The notes under the pieces were generated by a model. That model was not told where the DNA came from, searched no databases, and saw nothing but the letters and a program-made list of their open reading frames with translations. Below are positions 7,403 to 10,990 of a stretch of DNA of 10,990 nt, one piece after another; position 1 is the first letter of the stretch; each line of letters starts with the position of its first letter. Where the stretch lies: contig JAGLHV010000022.1 of assembly GCA_023143305.1 (NCBI GenBank), positions 1 through 10,990 on the forward strand, read 5' to 3'. The DNA is from a bacterium (lineage in GTDB: Bacteria; CBDUZB01; JAGLHV01). The position numbers were made by a program, and so were the translations under genes.

Positions 7403-8635
7403 TTAATTCTTTTTTCTAAGCCAATTCAACGGATTTTGCGGTTTCCCGTTTTTCCTAACCTCAAAATAAAGAGAACTACCCAGCCTTACTTCCCCTACTA
7501 CCTCTCCTTCTTTTACTGTTTTCCCGATAGAAACCTTAAGTTTGGATAAATGCCCGTAAATCGTATAAAATCCACCTCCATGATCAATAATAATCATTTT
7601 ACCGTACATCTGAAAAATATCGGCAAACATTACTTTCCCATGAGCTATATTATTTACTTCTTTAAACACTCCGGACTTAATTTTGATGCCGTTATTTATT
7701 ACATAAGTATCTAACTGAGAATGTTTACGCTTTCCAAAAAAAGACACCACTCTCCCTGCTATTGGCCAGGATAATGAACCTTTTCTTTGAATGACAAGTA
7801 ATCCTTTTTCTTTTTCTCCTTCTAAAAATCTTGTTTGTTTATCTAAAATATTAACCAGTTTTTGTAATGCTTTTGCACTTTGTTCTAATTTTTTAATTTC
7901 TTTTTCATAAGCTGCTTTTTTATTGCGCAGTTTTTTTCTTAAAACAACTTTCTTTTTTTTATTATCTAAAAAAACAATTTCTTTTTGTTTAGTTTCCTTT
8001 CTGATTTTTTCCGAAAGCATCTTCTCAGCCATTAAATCTTTTTTTAACTTTTCAATTAATTGTTCACTTTTTTTTGCTTCCTGAAAAGTATTCAGCCTTT
8101 TCCTGGTTATTGCTTTTAAAAACTCGTATTTTTTTATAAGATCGGCAATGGGTTTTGATGAAATCAATCCTTTTGCCCAAAAATCATATTCGGAAATATC
8201 CCATAATCTTTCAACATAAATAAAATATAACTCTTTTTTTAAAATCTCTAAATGATTAACTCTCTCTTTTTGCACAATTTTTAATTCTTTATTAATCATT
8301 TCTATTTTGTCTTTAGTCATTAAAAGATGTTCTTTAAAATAAATTAATTCTTTTTCTATTTTAGACAACTTACCATTTAAGGATTTAATTTCCCCTGCTA
8401 TGTTTTGTTCTTTTTTTTCAACTTTGGTTTTATCTCTTTTTTTTTGCTGAATTTTATTTTGAATATCATCAATGTTTTTTTTACTATCTTCTATTTCATT
8501 TTTAACTTTATCCAGTTTTTTATCATAGTTTATTTCACTATAAAGTACGGTAGAAAAAAAGAAGATACACCCCAGACCAAACAAAATCAATAGTCTTCCA
8601 TTCTTTTTTACTTTGGTAAAAAACTTAATTTCCAC
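7403..8635 (-). CDS. envC: EnvC-type murein hydrolase activator (coiled coil plus degenerate LytM/M23 domain)
   Basis: Predicted periplasmic activator of peptidoglycan amidases, recruited and switched by FtsEX. The 410 residues hold a signal/anchor segment (about 13-33), a first coiled coil (about 35-130), a middle part with VERLWDISEYDFW (141-153), a second coiled coil (about 185-275) and a LytM domain (about 288-410). The LytM fold is recognisable (IIIDHGGGFYTIYGHL, GKTVKEGEVVGE, NPLNWL). The zinc ligands are gone: the HxGID position reads NGIKI (315-319) and the HLHFE position reads SLYFE (388-392), the same SLYFE as E. coli EnvC. It is therefore an activator, not an enzyme, by inference. 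The start is GTG, directly after an in-frame TGA, with AAAAGG 9 bases upstream; the next Met is far inside at residue 106. It lies directly downstream of ftsX, which supports the call. Confidence 0.92.
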   Translation of the reverse strand: MEIKFFTKVKKNGRLLILFGLGCIFFFSTVLYSEINYDKKLDKVKNEIEDSKKNIDDIQNKIQQKKRDKTKVEKKEQNIAGEIKSLNGKLSKIEKELIYFKEHLLMTKDKIEMINKELKIVQKERVNHLEILKKELYFIYVERLWDISEYDFWAKGLISSKPIADLIKKYEFLKAITRKRLNTFQEAKKSEQLIEKLKKDLMAEKMLSEKIRKETKQKEIVFLDNKKKKVVLRKKLRNKKAAYEKEIKKLEQSAKALQKLVNILDKQTRFLEGEKEKGLLVIQRKGSLSWPIAGRVVSFFGKRKHSQLDTYVINNGIKIKSGVFKEVNNIAHGKVMFADIFQMYGKMIIIDHGGGFYTIYGHLSKLKVSIGKTVKEGEVVGEVRLGSSLYFEVRKNGKPQNPLNWLRKKN

Positions 8636-8644
8636 TCAAGAATA

Positions 8645-8650
8645 CCTTTT
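8645..8650 (-). promoter_or_regulatory. Ribosome binding site supporting the GTG start of envC
   Basis: Read on the minus strand, AAAAGG sits 9 bases before GTG at 8635-8633. The codon just before GTG is TGA, so no longer version exists. Starting later would cut into the signal segment. This decides the GTG start despite the modest Shine-Dalgarno match. Confidence 0.55.
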
Positions 8651-8687
8651 AAAAAATAAATTTAATATTTTAAATTCCAACCTTAGC

Positions 8688-9536
8688 TTATATTTCAATA
8701 TATTTTTGTATAGAAATAAAACTGCCGACAAACCCTACCAATATCCCCGCTGCTCCCAAAGCTGCTATTATAAACCATGGCAAAAAAAGAATCCCCTCAA
8801 ACCTTAAAATCAATAAATAATAACTACCCCCCATAAATCCCAATCCGAGCCCCCCCCCTAATAATCCCGCAATTAATCCCTCCAACAAAAAAGGCATACG
8901 GATAAAACCGGCTGTTGCTCCCACCAACTGCATTATTCTAATCTCATCCTCTCTCAACGAAACAACTAAATGAATGGTATAATAAACCATAGATAAACTA
9001 ATCAGTCCTAATATAATACCCAACCCTATCCCAATGGATTTTATAAAAAAGATAATTTTATTTAAATTTTTCACCTCTTCCTGTCCATATCTTACCTCTT
9101 TTATCCCCTCAAAAAACCCAATTCGCTTTGCTATATTATTTAATTGCTCCATGTTTTTATCAATGAGTTTTATATTAAAAGAAGCGGGTAAAGGGTTTTC
9201 TCCTATCATTTTTATGTAATGAGCAATTTCCGGGTCCTTACCTAAATCACTTAATGCCTCTTCTTTAGAAGTATAGGTTATATCTTCGATATTGCCCATA
9301 TTAAATATTTTTTTTCGTATAGAGCTAATTTCTTCTATGGTTAAATCATCATCCAGAAAGACAACAACCCCTACCTTTTCTTTTAAATCATTTATTACTT
9401 TATTTAAATTAGTCCCGATTAAGAAAAAAACGCCCATGATTAAAATAGAAATACTTAACGACCATATAGCACTTAAATTAGCTAATTTTTTCCGTGAAAA
9501 ATTGTTTTTTGCTTCCCTCATAGCATGCTGTATCAT
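8688..9536 (-). CDS. ftsX: Cell division protein FtsX (membrane subunit of FtsEX)
   Basis: Inner-membrane half of the ABC-type FtsEX complex, which passes ATP-driven conformational change to a periplasmic hydrolase activator. The 282 residues have a cytoplasmic N-terminus, membrane helix 1 (about 21-42), a large extracytoplasmic domain (about 43-160, with the typical NPLPASFNIKL at 114-124) and three further helices (about 163-187, 210-238, 250-276). The family signature REDEIRIMQLVGA (195-207) and FIRMPFLLEGL (211-221) are clear, and the protein ends in the usual SIQKYIEI. The ATG overlaps the ftsE stop by one base (TAATG), with AGGAGGA 14 bases upstream; a second in-frame ATG five codons on is a less likely start. 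A run of nine G lies in codons for residues 227-229. The envC partner follows after 52 bases. Confidence 0.95.
   Translation of the reverse strand: MIQHAMREAKNNFSRKKLANLSAIWSLSISILIMGVFFLIGTNLNKVINDLKEKVGVVVFLDDDLTIEEISSIRKKIFNMGNIEDITYTSKEEALSDLGKDPEIAHYIKMIGENPLPASFNIKLIDKNMEQLNNIAKRIGFFEGIKEVRYGQEEVKNLNKIIFFIKSIGIGLGIILGLISLSMVYYTIHLVVSLREDEIRIMQLVGATAGFIRMPFLLEGLIAGLLGGGLGLGFMGGSYYLLILRFEGILFLPWFIIAALGAAGILVGFVGSFISIQKYIEI
8850..8858. repeat. Homopolymer C9 (G9 in the ftsX coding strand)
   Basis: Nine consecutive C on the plus strand read as GGG-GGG-GGG, glycines 227-229 of FtsX near membrane helix 3. It is the longest G/C run I see in the window, which is otherwise AT-rich and favours GGA/GGT glycine codons elsewhere. 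A shorter C6 run lies about 18 bases away at 8827-8832. Such a tract can slip in replication; a change of one base would truncate FtsX after its third helix begins. Confidence 0.85.
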
Positions 9537-10213
9537 TATTCTTTAGCCTTTCCTCCTACTAATTTTAATAACCGATGAGAAATATCATTAAACTCTATTC
9601 TCGGATTATTAGTAGCCATAATAACAGTAACACCTTCTTGATTACTTTTTTTTAAAATCTGGATAAGTTCATCTTGTGTCTGCATATCTAAATTAGCTAA
9701 CGGCTCATCGGCTAAAATAATTTCAGGATTGTTTACCAATGCCCGGGAAATACATAATTTCTGTCTTTCTCCATGGGATAACTGATAAGGGTATAAATTC
9801 TTTTTTCTGATTAAATCCACTTTGTTAAGTATTCTGCAAACTTTGTCAAAAATTACTTCTTTTGGTAAATCAATAGCAGAAAGGACAAAAGCAATATTTT
9901 CAAAAGCAGTTTTTTTATATAACAATTTAAAATCCTGAAAAATCATTCCTACCTTTCGGCGCAAATAAGGAATATGTCTTTTTTTCATTTCACTCAAATC
10001 CTGTTCACCCCAAAATACTTTTCCTGCTGAAGCATATTCCTGGCAGGTAATCATTTTTAAAAAAGTAGTTTTTCCTGATCCGTTAGGACCGAATAACACA
10101 AAAAATTCCCCTTTTTTTATTTCTATATTAATATCTACCAATGCACTAATCTGCTCTTCCATATCACTGGTTTTCGCAGAATAATATTTACAAACATGTT
10201 CAAATCGAATCAT
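9536..10213 (-). CDS. ftsE: Cell division ATP-binding protein FtsE
   Basis: Cytoplasmic ATPase subunit paired with FtsX. The 225 residues show a standard ABC nucleotide-binding domain: Walker A GPNGSGKT (42-49), Q-loop at Gln93 within QDFKLL (93-98), a hallmark of FtsE, signature LSHGE (145-149, usually LSGGE), Walker B IILADE with Asp169/Glu170, and D-loop NLD (174-176). The switch region reads MATNNPRI (199-206), where E. coli FtsE has MATHD; the H-loop histidine is replaced by Asn202. All other catalytic residues are intact, including Glu170. An insertion of about six residues near 13-20, between the first strand and the IKKGEFF stretch, is common in FtsE-like proteins. AAAGGAAAAAAG precedes the ATG. 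It lies 18 bases after the methylthioadenosine phosphorylase gene and overlaps ftsX by one base. Confidence 0.95.
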   Translation of the reverse strand: MIRFEHVCKYYSAKTSDMEEQISALVDINIEIKKGEFFVLFGPNGSGKTTFLKMITCQEYASAGKVFWGEQDLSEMKKRHIPYLRRKVGMIFQDFKLLYKKTAFENIAFVLSAIDLPKEVIFDKVCRILNKVDLIRKKNLYPYQLSHGERQKLCISRALVNNPEIILADEPLANLDMQTQDELIQILKKSNQEGVTVIMATNNPRIEFNDISHRLLKLVGGKAKE

Positions 10214-10231
10214 CTTTTTTCCTTTTTAAGT

Positions 10232-10990
10232 CTATCCAATATATTTCCCAACCAATAATTTTAATTTTTTAGCTGCTTCCCGGTCAATAGAATCTTTTGC
10301 TGTTTGAATCGCTCCGGCTAAAACCGTAGCACATTCACATTTTCGTTCTCTTTGAAGATGAGGAATAACCGTTTTAATTAATCCTTTTACCTTTTCCACA
10401 TTTACTTTAACATTACCTAAAACCCTCTCTACAGTCACTTCTTCCCCTTCTTTCCAGACATCATAATCTGTAACCAGGGCAATGGTAGCATAACATATTT
10501 CTGCTTCTCTGGCTAATTTAGCCTCGGGAATATTGGTCATACCAATAATAGAAAAACCCAATTGGCGGTATACCTTTGACTCGGCACGCGTAGAAAACTG
10601 CGGCCCTTCAATACAAACATAAGTACCTCCGTATTTTACGGAAAGCTGTTTTTCTTTTGCGACATTATAAAGAATACGGGACAAATCCACACAGTAGGGA
10701 TTAGCAAAAGGTACATGTGCCACTATTCCTTCACTAAAAAATGTCGAAACCCTATTCCGGGTACGATCAAATAACTGGTCCGGAATAACAAAATCCCGTG
10801 GTTTAATTTCTTCTTTTAAACTTCCCACCGCAGAAACGGAAATAATTTGTTCCACTCCTAAACTTTTTAAAGCATAGATGTTTGCCCTAACATTAATTTG
10901 GGTGGGTGAAATTCTGTGCCCTTCTCCATGCCGGGGAAGAAAAGCAACCGGAATATTTTCCACCATTCCGACAGTTAAAAAATCAGAAGG
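10232..10990 (-). CDS. mtnP: S-methyl-5'-thioadenosine phosphorylase, N-terminus outside window
   Basis: Cytoplasmic enzyme that cleaves methylthioadenosine (a by-product of polyamine and related synthesis) with phosphate to adenine and 5-methylthioribose-1-phosphate. The frame runs off the right edge: eight codons upstream of the ATG at 10966 read PSDFLTVG, matching the family, so that ATG is internal. About 252 residues are visible and roughly 30 are missing, including the first phosphate-binding loop. Motifs: FLPRHGEGH with the conserved RHG, NVRANIYALKSLG, SAVGSLKEEI, CIEGPQFSTRAES, GMTNIPEAKLAREA and TDYDVWKE. The two Asp of TDYD favour an adenine (MTA) substrate over 6-oxopurines, as in human MTAP; purine nucleoside phosphorylases have Asn there. 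The C-terminal CECATVLAGAIQT matches prokaryotic MTAPs. It heads the visible part of the division operon, 18 bases before ftsE. Confidence 0.9.
   Translation of the reverse strand, partial: PSDFLTVGMVENIPVAFLPRHGEGHRISPTQINVRANIYALKSLGVEQIISVSAVGSLKEEIKPRDFVIPDQLFDRTRNRVSTFFSEGIVAHVPFANPYCVDLSRILYNVAKEKQLSVKYGGTYVCIEGPQFSTRAESKVYRQLGFSIIGMTNIPEAKLAREAEICYATIALVTDYDVWKEGEEVTVERVLGNVKVNVEKVKGLIKTVIPHLQRERKCECATVLAGAIQTAKDSIDREAAKKLKLLVGKYIG

Noticed and set aside
7387..7404. AACTA-T(8)-TAGTT inverted repeat after envC as a terminator
   Set aside because: Only 5 AT-rich base pairs, no T-run after the stem in the envC direction, and ctpA follows closely in the same direction.
8570..8600. Possible lipoprotein box in EnvC (GLGC near residues 20-23)
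   Set aside because: The -3 position is Gly rather than Leu/Val/Ile, and hydrophobic residues continue well past the Cys, as in a plain signal anchor.
8405..8807. Plus-strand frames opposite envC and ftsX
   Set aside because: Low-complexity Phe/Ile products made by T-runs opposite poly-lysine coding; no start context or motif.

Overview
The window reads as an ordinary chromosomal segment of an AT-rich, Gram-negative-type (diderm) bacterium. The diderm inference rests on an ExbB/ExbD proton-channel pair and on FtsEX with an EnvC-type periplasmic activator. The low G+C, the lysine-rich proteins and the gene order would fit one of the uncultured diderm phyla known mainly from metagenomes (Omnitrophota-like lineages, for example). 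The sequence alone does not settle the phylum. No rRNA, tRNA, CRISPR array, insertion sequence or phage gene is visible.

Left part, plus strand: the end of a long lysine/glutamate-rich coiled-coil protein (2-958, cut by the left edge) is followed by a 152-base gap holding a strong extended -10 promoter. A tight operon then follows: exbB-like proton channel (1111-1746), exbD-like stator partner (1757-2167) and guaA, GMP synthase (2179-3717). The gaps between these three genes are only 10-11 bases.

Middle: guaA converges on tsaD (3741-4775, minus), the tRNA t6A-modification enzyme, with 23 bases between the stop codons. A 167-base gap upstream of tsaD holds a small inverted repeat and a weak candidate promoter.

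Right part, minus strand, read from right to left: methylthioadenosine phosphorylase (cut by the right edge), ftsE, ftsX, envC, a ctpA/prc-type S41 protease, and a YibQ-type divergent polysaccharide deacetylase. Gaps are short or genes overlap (ftsE/ftsX by 1 base, ctpA/deacetylase by 17 bases), so this looks like one transcription unit, perhaps continuing into tsaD. By homology, FtsE (ATPase) and FtsX (membrane) would drive EnvC, a catalytically dead LytM protein that switches on peptidoglycan amidases at division. The protease and the deacetylase-like protein are envelope partners often found next to envC.

I see no clearly new system. The points most worth a second look are in the division cassette: FtsE has Asn where the ABC switch (H-loop) histidine is expected, and ftsX contains a run of nine G in an otherwise AT-rich region. 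The C-terminal tail of the coiled-coil protein and the ExbBD pair without a visible TonB/TolA partner are secondary.
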